DNA from: Chaetomium olivaceum
Lineage: Eukaryota; Ascomycota; Sordariomycetes; Sordariales; Chaetomiaceae
DNA length: 64,000 nt
NCBI GenBank assembly: GCA_039881045.1
Contig: JAYWVB010000002.1
Span: 1,054,001 to 1,118,000, forward strand
Direction of reading: 5' to 3'
Notes under the pieces: model-generated
Database searches by the model: none
The model's input: only the letters and a program-made list of their open reading frames with translations
Told to the model about the DNA's origin: nothing
Made by a program: the position numbers and the translations under genes
Shown: piece by piece, positions 22,269 through 32,963 of the stretch
Layout: the number at the start of each line of letters is the position of its first letter
Position numbering within the stretch: the stretch's first letter is position 1

Positions 22269-23219
22269 ATGGCAACCGAACTGCTCTTCGCCAAAACCTT
22301 CCTCTCCCTCCTCGACGGCCGGCCTCCCAAGATCTCACCTGACCACGTCGAAGACCCGCGCACCTACCCAGGCCATTCACCCGTGAGTTCCCCTTTCCCA
22401 TCGCCCTCTCTCCCTCACTCCCTCAAGCACACCACCACCACCACCACCACCACCACCACTATCACCACCACCACACCAACCCAACCAAACCAAACCAGAA
22501 CTAACCACCCCCCTCACACACAGTACACCCTCCCGCGCCACCCCAGCCAAAAACCCTTCTCCAAACCCGCCCCCAAAACCTCACCAGATTCTCCTCAAGA
22601 CACCCCCACCGCAAAGCGCACCAACCCCGGCGCCAGCCCCGCCACCTCCGTCCTCCTCCGCTCGGCCCGCAACCCCGCCTTCGAACTGCACCTCCCCGCC
22701 CTGCCGCTGACCACCTCGCTAGCAGAGGTCAAAGAGCGGGTTGTGGCAGAGACGGGGATCCCGTTCGACAAGATCAAGCTGCTGGCGGGGAAGAAGCCGG
22801 TGGGGGATAGCAAAGTTTTGAAGGACCTCCTTTCTTCTTCTTCTTCTTCTTCTTCTTCTTCTTCTGAGAATGGGGGTGTGGGTGGGGTGGAGTTGGGGGT
22901 GATGGTTTTGGGGGGAGGGGCGGTGTTTTTTAAGGGGTTGAAGGGGGCAGCTGGTGCGGGTGCGGCGGGGGATAAGGAGGAGGAGAAGGAGAAGGAGAAG
23001 GAGGTTAGTGGTGGTGGTGGTGGTGAGGATGTGGTGATGGGAGGGGTGGCGGAGGGTGTGGCCGCACCGGTTGCGCAAGGGTTGAGTGGAGAGGGTGTGC
23101 TCAAGACGGAGGCGTTTTGGGAGGATCTAAAGGGGTATTTGCAGCAGAGGGTGCGTGATGAAGGGGTTGCGGGTGATGCTTTGGCGGTGTTTAGGGGTGC
23201 TTGGGAAGGGAGGTCATGA
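22269..23219 (+). CDS. Get5/Mdy2-like ubiquitin-like protein of the GET pathway
   Basis: Part of the cytosolic sorting complex that delivers tail-anchored proteins to the ER (Sgt2-Get4-Get5). The Get4-binding N-terminus reads ELLFAKTFLSLLDGRPPKIS and HVEDPRTYPG. A ubiquitin-like domain follows (VLLRSARNPAFELHLPAL, PFDKIKLLAGKKPVGDSKVL) and a C-terminal helical dimerisation region (FWEDLKGYLQQRV). Exons are 22269-22382 and 22524-23219, with donor GTGAGT and acceptor ACACAG. The 141-base intron is a multiple of three and has no in-frame stop, so the unspliced message would also be read through with a Thr-rich insert. A run of about 10-12 Ser from a TTC repeat near 22832-22863 interrupts the ubiquitin-like domain between KDLL and the GVELGVMVLG strand. 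Acidic Glu/Lys and Gly stretches follow. Confidence 0.8.
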   Translation: MATELLFAKTFLSLLDGRPPKISPDHVEDPRTYPGHSPVSSPFPSPSLPHSLKHTTTTTTTTTTITTTTPTQPNQTRTNHPPHTQYTLPRHPSQKPFSKPAPKTSPDSPQDTPTAKRTNPGASPATSVLLRSARNPAFELHLPALPLTTSLAEVKERVVAETGIPFDKIKLLAGKKPVGDSKVLKDLLSSSSSSSSSSSENGGVGGVELGVMVLGGGAVFFKGLKGAAGAGAAGDKEEEKEKEKEVSGGGGGEDVVMGGVAEGVAAPVAQGLSGEGVLKTEAFWEDLKGYLQQRVRDEGVAGDALAVFRGAWEGRS

Positions 23220-23685
23220 GACTGCGCCGGTTATGATGATGATGTGTGTGGGTTAGCGATGGGGAATAGAGGTTAGGAGACGCTAGCAAGGCAATATTTT
23301 ATGAGCCGCCTCGGCGGTATATTCATCGCTATCAGCTCCCCCTGGTAGCTTCTCCCACTCCACAACATTTCCGTTCCCGCCACACAGGACGATACGGTAC
23401 GTCAGAACAATGCAGAAACATTTCAAGGCCGGGTGGGCGCACCCTCTGCCGATCGCTTTTTGCCGTCGTGAACATCAAGACTCTTTTTTCTTCCTGATCA
23501 GCGGCAGCATGTCATGTCTTTGCTTTCGCAGTACATCGCACGCAAGCACGCGAGCAACGCAGGCCACACACACTGCCCAAAAGAGGAGAAGTGCGCCGTA
23601 ATTACCGGAACAACGCTCGCCCGACCAAGCCAACTAGAGAATGAGACACACAAGACCCAAAGAGACCATGCTCCCCGTTCCGTTT
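23220..23685. other. 3' region between convergent genes
   Basis: Lies between the stop codons of the Get5-like gene (plus) and cofilin (minus). No gene is seen. Confidence 0.5.
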
Positions 23686-24607
23686 TTAGGCGGCGGTGCC
23701 CTTGCTGACCGTCTTCACCAGCGCGTCCTTCTCGATGTCGTCGGTGTCGTTGGCCTGGAGCTCGACGGCAAGACCGGGCAGGGCGCGCTTAAGAGCCTCC
23801 TTGGAGGAGGCGTAGATCATCTTGGGCTGGTACGGAATGTCAGTGGGGGTTCAGACTGAAGGGGTGCGATAAAGGGTTGACGGACCTGGATACCAGCATC
23901 ATCCGGCGACCAGGCGATGAATGTGATCTTGTTCCTGCGAGCCGTCAGTCTTAGTGCCTAACGCCGTGCCTGTGCTGAAAAACCTACCGGATGCCCTCGC
24001 CGGATGCGAGGGTGTACTCGACATCGTAGACGGCGTAACGGGGGCCCTTGCACACAGTACCCTAAAAGCCCAAGTCAGCCACTGTGTCAACCTAACGGTA
24101 GAAGGTATAGCTTTCTAGGACGGCCGCGCTGTGAACCGAGCGTCCGAGGGCTACATACAGACTTGGTCTTGGACGTGGCGTTGATGAGCTTCTCGCGGAA
24201 GTCGTCGTACTCAGGGCCGTCTTCGCTGGTGCTCTCGACAACAACCTCCTTGTAATCGTCGGACAGCTTGAAAATGATGTACTTGTACTTCTTGTTGAGC
24301 TTGAGGTCGTTGTAGGCCGTTACGCAGTCGGCGTGGACGGTCGCTCTGGAAGGTGTGGGTTAGCTCGAGCTGTACGGGTGTGGGTGTGGTTATGACGGCA
24401 GCCAGCCGTCCGTCCGGGCTTGGTGTCCGCTCTGCCATAAGGGATAATGGATGCGACGTTCGCTGGTCGTGATGGAAGAAGAGTATCAGGAGTTGTTGGA
24501 CTGGAGAGTCGGAACTACTAACCCGGATTGAGACTGCGCAAAAGCACAAGGTCAGCAAGCCGGCAAGCCCAAGAGAAAGACAAAAAGGGCGGGGTGATAA
24601 TTACCAT
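23686..24607 (-). CDS. cof1: cofilin (actin-depolymerising factor)
   Basis: Small actin-binding protein that severs and depolymerises filaments. Six coding exons fit: 24605-24607, 24523-24533, 24159-24345, 23988-24061, 23886-23934 and 23686-23826, in total 155 codons, the normal size. The first coding exon is the ATG alone and the second is an 11-base microexon that gives SQSG. ADF motifs are readable: ATVHADCVTAYNDLKLNKKY near the N-terminus with the regulatory Ser, KYIIFKLSDDYKEVVVE, KGPRYAVYDVEYTLASGEG, NKITFIAWSPDDAGIQPKMI and the actin-binding helix KMIYASSKEALKRALPG. All splice borders are GT-AG. The frame is intact. Confidence 0.93.
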
Positions 24608-25689
24608 GATGTGAGATGTTGAGGCGCTAGCCTTGTATCGTCAAAGCACGAGACTAAAAGTGTGTGAATCGAGGATGGCAAACTGTGCTCAATGGCGGTG
24701 GTTAGCGAAAGTCGGCGGAGCTGTCGCAAGACACACACGGGGATGTTGTTGTTATGTTGTGGGCGGGACCCGGGGTTTGTGACGCCAGGCAGGAGCGAAA
24801 AAGAGGGGTTAAATAACGAGAAACAAGAGAAACAAGCTGGAAGAGCTCGGTGAAGCACAGCCCTGGCTTGCGAATGAATGCACTTACAACAAGGGGTATT
24901 ATTAGCGTTTCTGGAGCAAACAACCAGAAAGAGTCTTTGCAATGGAATGGAATTCACCCGCCAAAAAGGGGAAATGAGAAGCAAGGTAGGTGCAGGTGCG
25001 AGTACGGTACACGACGGGACGCAGTGGAGGTGAGCCAGCGATAATGAAACGGATGGAGGGGGAGGGGGGGCCCTGAAAAACAACAACCACCTCCCACCAA
25101 CCCGCGCAGCTCCATTTGGTGGGGTCGTTGTCGGCGGTGACGGCGGCCTGCCAAGCTTACGTGATTTCGGCGCGGGGTGGGTGGCCCACACTAAAAGCAG
25201 GGAGCGAAGGGATGCGGTCCCTGTTTCCGGCCATTTTCTGTCCCACCCCCCGAACAAACCCCATCGTTGGGTTCCAGGGTTGCGCAGTCAGGTTGCAACT
25301 GATAGGGACGGGAAAGGAAAGCCTGGGAGGGTCATGGAGAGATATTCGTCACCTCCTCGATTCAGACCAGGCCACGATATCTCTGCCTGGATACTTGTAG
25401 TGCACCACCCACCATTAACAACCAACCACATCCGGGTCGCCAGGCTTCATCATGCAGTCAATTTTGTACATTCAGGGTTTGTTCGTCTCTCCTTTTGCTC
25501 TATCTACCCGAGTGTGATTGTAATATACAAGGCCACCCACCACCGCCGGAATATGCGGCTATAAACACAGAGGAAGCGTAGAGAGGAGATCATGGCTCAT
25601 TGTACAATCCGAAAACACCGAAGATGCCCCCCAACCGAGTCGCCGTAAATCAAGACCAGAACCGTCGCACAATACACGCTACAATGTTT
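24608..25689. other. intergenic region upstream of cofilin
   Basis: Promoter and leader of cofilin and the 3' region of HSP60, both on the minus strand. The long open frame across 24601-25257 overlaps cofilin's first intron and leader and has no family pattern. Confidence 0.4.
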
Positions 25690-26811
25690 TTACATCATCC
25701 CACCCATGCCGCCCATGCCGCCCATGCCACCGGGCATGCCGCCGCCGACAGGCTTGTCATCAGCCGCCTCGACGATGGCCACCTCGGTGGTGCCAAGGAG
25801 CGAGGCCACACCGCTGGCGTCGATCAGACCAGTGCGGACCACCTTGAGGGGGTCGAGGATACCGGCCTCAATCATGTCGACGTACTCGCCCTTGGCGCTG
25901 TTAAAGCCCTTGTTGAAATCGGCGGCATACTCGTCGCTGAGCTTGCCAATGACCACAGAGCCCTCGAGGCCGGCGTTCTCGACAATGGTCCGCGCTGGAC
26001 GGGTGATGGCGTTCTTGACGATGCTAACGCCGAGCTGCTGGTCGAAGTTGGCGGGCTTCAGGTCGTTGAGAGCGTTGCACGAGGCCTTGATGAGGGCAGT
26101 GCCACCACCGGGGAGGATACCCTCCTCGACGGCGGCGCGGGTGGCGTTGAGGGCATCGACGAAGCGGTCCTTCTTCTCGCCCACCTCAACCTCGGAGGAG
26201 CCGCCGACCTTGATGACGGCAACACCGCCGGAGAGCTTGGCAAGACGCTCCTGGAGCTTCTCCTTCTCGTATTCCGAGGTGGTGGGGTCGGCCATGACGC
26301 CGCGGATCTGCTCGCAGCGCTGAGCGATGGCGTCCTTGCTACCCTCGCCGTTGAGGATGATGGTGTCCTCCTTGGTGATGGTGATGGAGCCGGTGGAGCC
26401 GAGCATGTCGGGGGTGAGCTTCTCAAGCTTGACGTCCAGCTCGTTGGTGAAGACGGTGCCGTTGGTTAGGACGGCAAGATCGCCGAGGATGGACTTGCGG
26501 TTGTCACCGAAGCCGGGAGCCTTGACGGCGGCGACCTCCAGCTGGCCACGGAGCTTGTTGAGAATGCAGACGGCAAGAGCCTCACCCTCGAAGTCCTCGG
26601 CAATGATGACGAGAGGACGGCGGAGCTTGTTGGAGATCTCGAGGGCGGGGATGATGTCCACGGCGGCCGAGATCTTCTGCTCCGACATGAGGATCAGAGG
26701 CTTCTCAAACTCGACCTTCTGGGCCTTGGTGTCGGTGATGAAGTAGGGGAGACGAAGCCGCGGTCGAAGCGCATGCCCTCGGTGACGGAAAGCTCGTCCT
26801 GCATGGTCTTG

Positions 26812-26848
<37 letters not shown>

Positions 26849-27606
26849 TCTCCATGGCGTTGGCGATCAGGGCGCCAATGTGCTCGTCGCCGTTGGCGCT
26901 GATGGTAGCGACCTGGGCGATCTCGGCGCTGGTGGTGATGTCGCGCTTGTGCTTCTGGAGGTACTCGACGACCGACTCAACGGCGGCCTGGATACCACGG
27001 CGGAGATCCATGGGGTTGCAGCCAGCAGCCACGTTCTTGACGGTCTCGGAGAAGATGGCACGGGCCAGCACGGTCGCGGTGGTGGTACCGTCACCGGCAA
27101 CCTCGTTTGTCTTGGAGGCGACGTCGGCCAGAAGCTTAGCGCCGAGGTTCTCGAACTTGTCCTTGAGGGAAATGGCCCTCGCGACCGTTACACCATCTGT
27201 GGCCGTGTCAGTCTTGTTGATGCAATGCTCTGGTTCTATCTCGGGGATAACGGACCCTTGGTAATCTTGGGCGAGCCGAAGCTTGACTCGATGAGGACAT
27301 TGCGACCCTTGGGGCCGAGGGTGGTGGCCACGGCCTTGGCGAGGGTCTCGACACCGTTGAGGAGAGCGGCACGGCCCTCGACACCGAACTTCAGCTCCTG
27401 TGGGAAGTAAATATTAACATCTGCTAGTCCATAGGTAGTGATCCGTAAGGATCCATGGTTTGGGTGCTTCTAGTAACAAGTACAAGTACCGCAGCCATGC
27501 CACCCTCATGACGTACCTTGTGAGCGAAGCGGAGCTGCTGGGTCGACCGGAGCCGTGCGGCCCCAAGCGGGGAAGAGACCGAAGCTCTTGTCAACGCACG
27601 CTGCAT
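25690..27606 (-). CDS. hsp60: mitochondrial chaperonin HSP60, frame-broken
   Basis: GroEL-type chaperonin that folds imported proteins in the mitochondrial matrix. Exon 1 (27517-27606) codes an Arg/Ser-rich presequence ending RSTQQLRFAHK. Exon 2 (27256-27397) starts ELKFGVEGRAALLNGVETL, and exon 3 runs from 27196 to the stop at 25690. Chaperonin motifs include TTLGPKGRNVLIE, DGVTVARAI, the ATP-binding AGDGTTTATVLARAI, GDNRKSILGDLAVL and VEEGILPGGGTALIKA. The tail is the usual GGM repeat (GGMPGGMGGMGGMGGMM). The frame breaks at the G-run 26746-26749, a C-run on the coding strand, where one base is missing between GMRFDRGFVSP and YFITDTKAQK. With it, exons total 580 codons. As the gene is essential, an assembly or sequencing error is likely. 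Confidence 0.95.
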
Positions 27607-28585
27607 TGTGGCTGGTGTATTAAAGCGTATACAAGGAAACTGAAACTCAAAGAGAAGCTCGGCTGGGTATCACTGTCAACTTCGGGGTCAACTTCGGGGT
27701 CGTGAAAAGGAAGTTGGAGAGAAATGGAGGAGGGGAGAAATTCGGTGTTGATACTTGCCATCGAGCCGAAAAAAATTCCCCAAGGTTCACCAATGCATTG
27801 GCCCGAGCTCCCTGATCGCTAGACCCAAACTGTACTAGCGTCTAGCTGGATTATCGACACAGCAGTTTCTGGAACCATCGGCACTCCACATCTGCGAACT
27901 ATTCACCAGGTGGTAAAAGAGAAAAGTTTGACAATCAAGTCATTGTTTGAGCCTCCTCATGAGAGAATACTCTTTTGAATTGAGAAGCATGGCAGGCTAA
28001 GTTCAGTCCATCTCCAAAAACCGTGTTCCTATGTATGTTCAAATTCCCACGACGTCTTGTTCCCCAATCTTGGCAGCCCATCAAGTGGGCCTTGATCGGG
28101 GCTTGATCGGGACTGAGTTCGGCTTGCGCCGGCCCGGAAACATGGAGAGAGCACCTTCAACTGTCAACAGCAACGAGGCTTCACATCTCACTTAGTTAAT
28201 CATGATACTACATGTACTTATAATCCATGAGAGTACTTTTAACTGAGTTACCATTATCTTTAGAATTTGAATCCTCAATCAATTCCAAGTCCCGATGTCG
28301 CCGACTGGGTCCAAATGCTCGAGCGGCGGGGTTTTACAACAAGATGCTCAGCAAGAGATCGAGAGGCGATGGTGACAGTCCTAACTCCCAAGGTACATCG
28401 GTCAGGGAAATATCAGGTATAGTAGTGAACAATCCGACATGTCTCATGCTACATATACATACAATCCTCCAAGGCTGCATGTAGTCAATGGACGCCACGC
28501 CTTATTAGACAACAATCCAGATCCTCCATGTGATCCCTAAACAACCCATCCCCCCACACGACAACAGGAGCCCCCTCCGAAGACC
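27607..28585. promoter_or_regulatory. intergenic region upstream of HSP60
   Basis: Holds the HSP60 promoter. A perfect tandem of the 12-base unit TCAACTTCGGGG starts at about 27677, some 70 bases from the start codon. I find no clean heat-shock element. No gene is supported in the rest. Confidence 0.45.
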
Positions 28586-30700
28586 TCACTTCGAATCCTC
28601 CCTCTTATACTTCACCTCCCCGCCAACACTCTCACCACCCTCACCCCCATCACCACCATCACCACCTCCACTACCAACCCCATCAGAACCCTGTCCCGCC
28701 CGCCGCTCACTCCCAGGACTCATCTGCGCCTGTGTAGACTCGTCATCGTCCCCAGACAGGGGTAGCTGCGGGTTCCGAGGCGCGGGGGGATACGGAACCG
28801 CCGGTCGCTGCTGCTGCTGCTGCCGGCTACCTCCGCCCGACGAATGCAGGTTACCTCCAGCAGCAGAACGCGCGTTGCGGCGGCGCCCCTCGGTTGGGTA
28901 TGCGGGGGGAGTGGGCGGGTGGTGGTGGAAGGCCATTGCCGGGGGCGGCGCGGCGGGGTGCCGCCGTAGATGTCCCCCTGGTTCTGGTTGGCCCGGCTAC
29001 GGTTGCCCTGGCGGGGTGGTGGGTGTGCTGGTTGGGAGGGCGGGTTGCCGTACATGTTGTAGGCGGGGTTGCGTAGGGGTTGGGGATGGGCTGGCCGTGG
29101 CCGTGGCCCCGGGTTTGGTAGTCGGGGTCCTGGCTGCCGTACCCGTGCTCCTCCCCAGGGCGGTGGCGGGTATGGGTGCTGGGGGTAGTTGTGGCCGTGG
29201 GGGCTGCCAGCGGCGGAGGGTGGCGGCATGGGGTGCCAGTAGCCGTGGCCCGGGGGGGAGTTGTATGCGGCGGGAGGAGCACCGTATAAAGGGTTGAATG
29301 GTATCCGCCTTGGGGGTTGAGGCGGATAGCCATCATGGCCTGGGGCAGCAGGAGGGGGGGGAGGAGCACACATGGGCGGGGTGCGATAGTCAGGCCATCG
29401 GCTGGGTATCGCGGCGAGTAGGCCGGAGGCGAGCCTCCTCGGGGTATGCGAGCGGAGGCGGGGGCTGGCGCCAGTTGAAGGCGGCTTCCTCCTCGTCCTC
29501 CTCGTCCTGCTCGTCCTGCTCCTCTGCCGCCGGGGGGTAACCTTGTGCGTCACGGTGAGTCTGGGGTTGCCAATATTCGGGGTCCCGGGCTCGGGGGCCC
29601 GGCCTATGAGATTCCATGTTCCGGTGTGTGCGTCTAGGATTGGCTCGTTGAAAGCGAGGGGTGTCGTTTCTCAGAAACAAGTCGGACTCCCTGTCGTCTT
29701 CAACAGACTCTTCAACGTCACCTGATGGACTCTCTTGCCGTATGTCTGCATGTCGATTGACATGCGGGCAACGACGACGACCTGCAGAGCCAGGGGAGCC
29801 ACGGGATGCTCTCTGTCTTTTTCTGGCAGGCGCTCGATTGCGGGGTGGGCTCTCCTCCTCTTCCTCCTCCTCTTCTTCCTCTTCGTCACCCGCCTGCGCA
29901 GCCCTGCGTCCCCCCCTACGCCGGTTCGCATGGAGATTCGCGGCGTCTGGCAGGCTGACCAGCCTGTCCTCGAGCGGCTCGCTGAATTCCACCGGTCGGG
30001 TTGAGCGGAGGTCGTCAGACTCCGGGTCACGGCGGACATAGCCGCGGACTTCGCGCCTGAAGACGGAGCCAGGGACGGGAGGCACAAGGTGACCCTCTGC
30101 TACGAGCCGCTCACGGGTCCTGCCTAGGAATTGCTGGACTGCGCTTCCTGAAGCGCCAGGGCGGAGCCTGTGGGCGATTCGGTCGTATGGAATCTCAATC
30201 CCGGCCTGGACAAGCTCGTACTGCATGTTCAGGAGCAGTTTCTCAGCCATCCGTGGACCTAAAGGCGAAAGATGTGTTAGTCATATATAGGTTCCAAGCA
30301 GGGATTAAACTTACGGCCCCAAGAGATGAGCATACGCCCGGCGACGCGTTCATTCCTCGCCCGCTGGTCCGGATTGAGCGGGACGTCGGTATAATTCCAC
30401 GCCCTCGCCGCGCGCCCGCCGCTTCCCTGCTGCATTCGGCTGCTGTTGGGTGCGCTGTTGCCGGCAGCACTCGCGCCGCTACCGCTCGCTGGGGTCTAGA
30501 GCCCGCCGAGGTGTGGCGGGGGCAGCGGCCTCCGATTCCGCCTCGGGGGAGGTCTCGTACGCACTCCCGGAGCCTGCCTCGCGATCGGGCGAGGGGTTGC
30601 GGGCGCGGGAGCGAGAACGGCTGCTCTCGGCGGCGGCGGCGGCGGCACTTCTGCCTCTGCCTCTACCCCTTCCTCTGCCGGCATTCTTTTTGGGAGGCAT
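28586..30700 (-). CDS. uncharacterised conserved fungal protein, frame-broken
   Basis: I do not know its function. The N-terminus is basic with GR repeats (MPPKKNAGRGRGRGRGR), followed by a conserved block RAWNYTDVPLNPDQRARNER, VAGRMLISWG, PRMAEKLLLNMQYELVQAG, IPYDRIAHRLRPGASGSAVQ and RERLVAEGHLVPPVPG. I have the impression that this block recurs in filamentous fungal proteins, perhaps a helical or winged-helix nuclear domain. The rest is disordered: an acidic Glu run, Arg-rich stretches, a long Pro/Gly/His-rich part, poly-Gln and a Gly/Asp tail. The intron is 30259-30314. Three frame breaks are needed to join the parts: one extra base near 30490, one extra near 29393-29396 and one missing in the G5 run at 28941-28945. 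Their net effect matches the total length. Confidence 0.6.
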
Positions 30701-32171
30701 GATGGGAGGTGCGGGTTTGTTTAACGAAAGGGAAAGAAAGGAAGGGAAGGAAAAGGCGGCAGGTTAAGATAGAGTAAGAAAGATAATAATTCTCTTGTGC
30801 TGACTCGTTGCTTTGAGGTCTGTCAATATCTTGCTGTTCAAGAAAGTGGAAGAGAATTGTTGAGAATGTGGTGAATGCTGGGAAAGGTTATCGGTGGGAG
30901 AGTAAAGCGGAAAATCGGTAGTGAAATACTGCTGAGCGAATTGAATATAACAACTACATTTCACACAATGGTGCGTGTGATCTCGGGTAAACCTAAACAA
31001 CATAACAGACGGAAGATACAGTAGCCCTAATGTGCACAAGGCGAACATACTAACAGGTATGTGAATAGAGACTGGATTAGGCACCCGCTTCATAAACTCA
31101 AGGGCAACTTAGAAAAATAGGGAAGTTCCCCCAATGATCTTCAATATCCAAGGGCTTCCTCGGCCCCTACTCGTCCTAGAATTGTTGGCTCACAATCAAA
31201 CATGCCTGACTTGAAGTTTGCTACTCAATTGTGGATGTGACTGTTCCTAAAACCGTCTTCCCATGTTCCTGCTGAACATAATTGACACACAGAAAAGCAA
31301 AAAAAACCAAGTCTTGACTGCCACTATATCCTGATCATCCCATCCCATAACATCTAGTCAAGCCATTATGTGACATGCACTCCGCAACCTACTGACAGAT
31401 AACGCCACCATCATAAACGGATGGGAGTTTCCCAACCCAGCCTTGAAAGTCCGCGGTCAGTTCACATCTACTGAGTGGTAACGAAGCCAGCTGGAGGACA
31501 CCCATGACTCGTAGGCTGAATATAAAGTCGCAAACAGTCAACAGCATCTGGGTATTGGTGTGGATGGGAAAAGCGAGCCAAAACATCACGGTATCAAAAG
31601 CAGGGAAGAAGCGTCATGAAACGCCCATTGTTATTAACGAAAGCGAAATCCCCCAAACCAGACCCCCGTTATCAACCCAAGCAAAGAACCTCACAAAGCC
31701 AAGCCATGGTAGCAAGTAAACGGGCTACCATCCAACCACCCCGCCCCGGCAAAGGTATCTTCCCTCCAGTTTATGCTAAGCTGCGCTACAGTTAGCATGG
31801 TGATGAGACACGGTAAGCCTGGAGACTCCCAAGATTGGCATACCTTCATTGCAAAAGATGGTGTCTCCCGCAAGAAAACTCAGGAGGCGGTGCCGTGAGA
31901 TGTGAGAGATGACCCATTTCCCAAAATCGTGCGATGCGGGCGTCACATCGCTTCCAGCCGCGTCAGGAGTGGAGTCAGGAGAGGATTTACTCCGAGATGT
32001 AGTCATCGTCTGTTTGGAAAATCCGAGGTTAGCATCGCGGCAATAGACAGCGTGGTGGTGATTGTGATGGAGGTGGTGATATCCAAAATTTGGGTGGTGT
32101 CGGGAGCCGTCCGTGGCCGAGGCCATGGCTGTGGGAGTGAGCAGCCGGGACCCGGGTTGGGCGAGTAATGT
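30701..32171. other. intergenic region
   Basis: About 1.5 kb between two minus-strand genes, with AT-richer sequence near 30760-31380. No supported gene is seen. Confidence 0.4.
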
Positions 32172-32963
32172 TCAAGCAACGGAGCGTTCGCCGACAACAA
32201 GACAGTCATCATCGTTGTCAGCCCCTGCTGCTCCCCCAGATGCTCGCCCGGACCGGTTACCAGCCAGATCCTGTTGTCGAGACAACGTCTTGGGCTCATC
32301 CCTCTTGCTGACATCACCCAGACGGAGCAATACGGCAGTTGCAATTGCAGTAGCAATGTTGGAGTTGTTAGGGTTGGCAGTGTTGATGGCAGACGAACCG
32401 TTCTCCTCCTTGACCTTGACGTCGTCGTCGGATTCCTCCTTCTTCACACCGCGCTCCTTCTTGATGCCACGCTCCTTCTTCGTGGGGGTGTCCTCCTCGG
32501 AGTCCTCCTTCTTGGCAGCGGCGACACGCTTGCGCTTCTTGGAGACGGGAGTTTGGGGGTCGGCGCCGCTGTCCTCGCCAGCAGCGTTGGACGAGCCACC
32601 AGCAGCCGCTCTGCGCGGGGCCAGGTTGATGCCGTGGGCTTTCAGGAGCCTCTCATAGCGCTTGGCGCTGTTGGGATTATGGTCGATGGTTAGCGATGGA
32701 AGATGAGGTGTCGACTGATTTGATCATAATGCAGTCGAGGTGAGAGCGACTTACGCGGCAGCCTTGCTGACAATGCCCAGCTCGGTGGCAACAGTGTCAA
32801 AATTCACCTGAGACGCGATCGCAAAAATAGGTGGTCAGCAAGTCGCCCATGTTGACATGACTGACAGTATGGTCGGCAGAGGGTCGCTTACTTTGCCCGC
32901 TGAAGAGTGCTTGATGCAGCACAGCAAAAACTTGAACTGGGCCTCAGTATCGATGGCAGGCAT
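32172..32963 (-). CDS. Myb/SANT-like DNA-binding domain protein A
   Basis: Likely nuclear DNA-binding protein. Exons are 32892-32963, 32755-32807 and 32172-32667, giving 206 residues with an intact frame. The N-terminal 55 residues form a three-helix Myb-like domain: AQFKFLLCCIKHSSAGK, then VNFDTVATELGIVSKAAAAK and RYERLLKAHGI. The pattern matches a family of short fungal proteins annotated as Myb-like DNA-binding domain. The remaining part is basic and acidic in turn (KKRKRVAAAKKEDSEED, KKERGIKKERGVKKEE), which suggests a nuclear localisation signal and disorder. A TATTTAAA element lies about 140 bases upstream of the ATG. It is the first member of the 32-49 kb cluster. No target is known. 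Confidence 0.8.

Noticed and set aside
24601..25257. 218-codon open frame on the minus strand before cofilin
   Set aside because: Overlaps the ATG-only exon and first intron of cofilin; composition looks non-coding.
25600..26469. 289-codon open frame on the plus strand
   Set aside because: Antisense shadow of HSP60.
27607..27800. heat-shock element upstream of HSP60
   Set aside because: GAA and TTC triplets occur but not in the regular alternating spacing.
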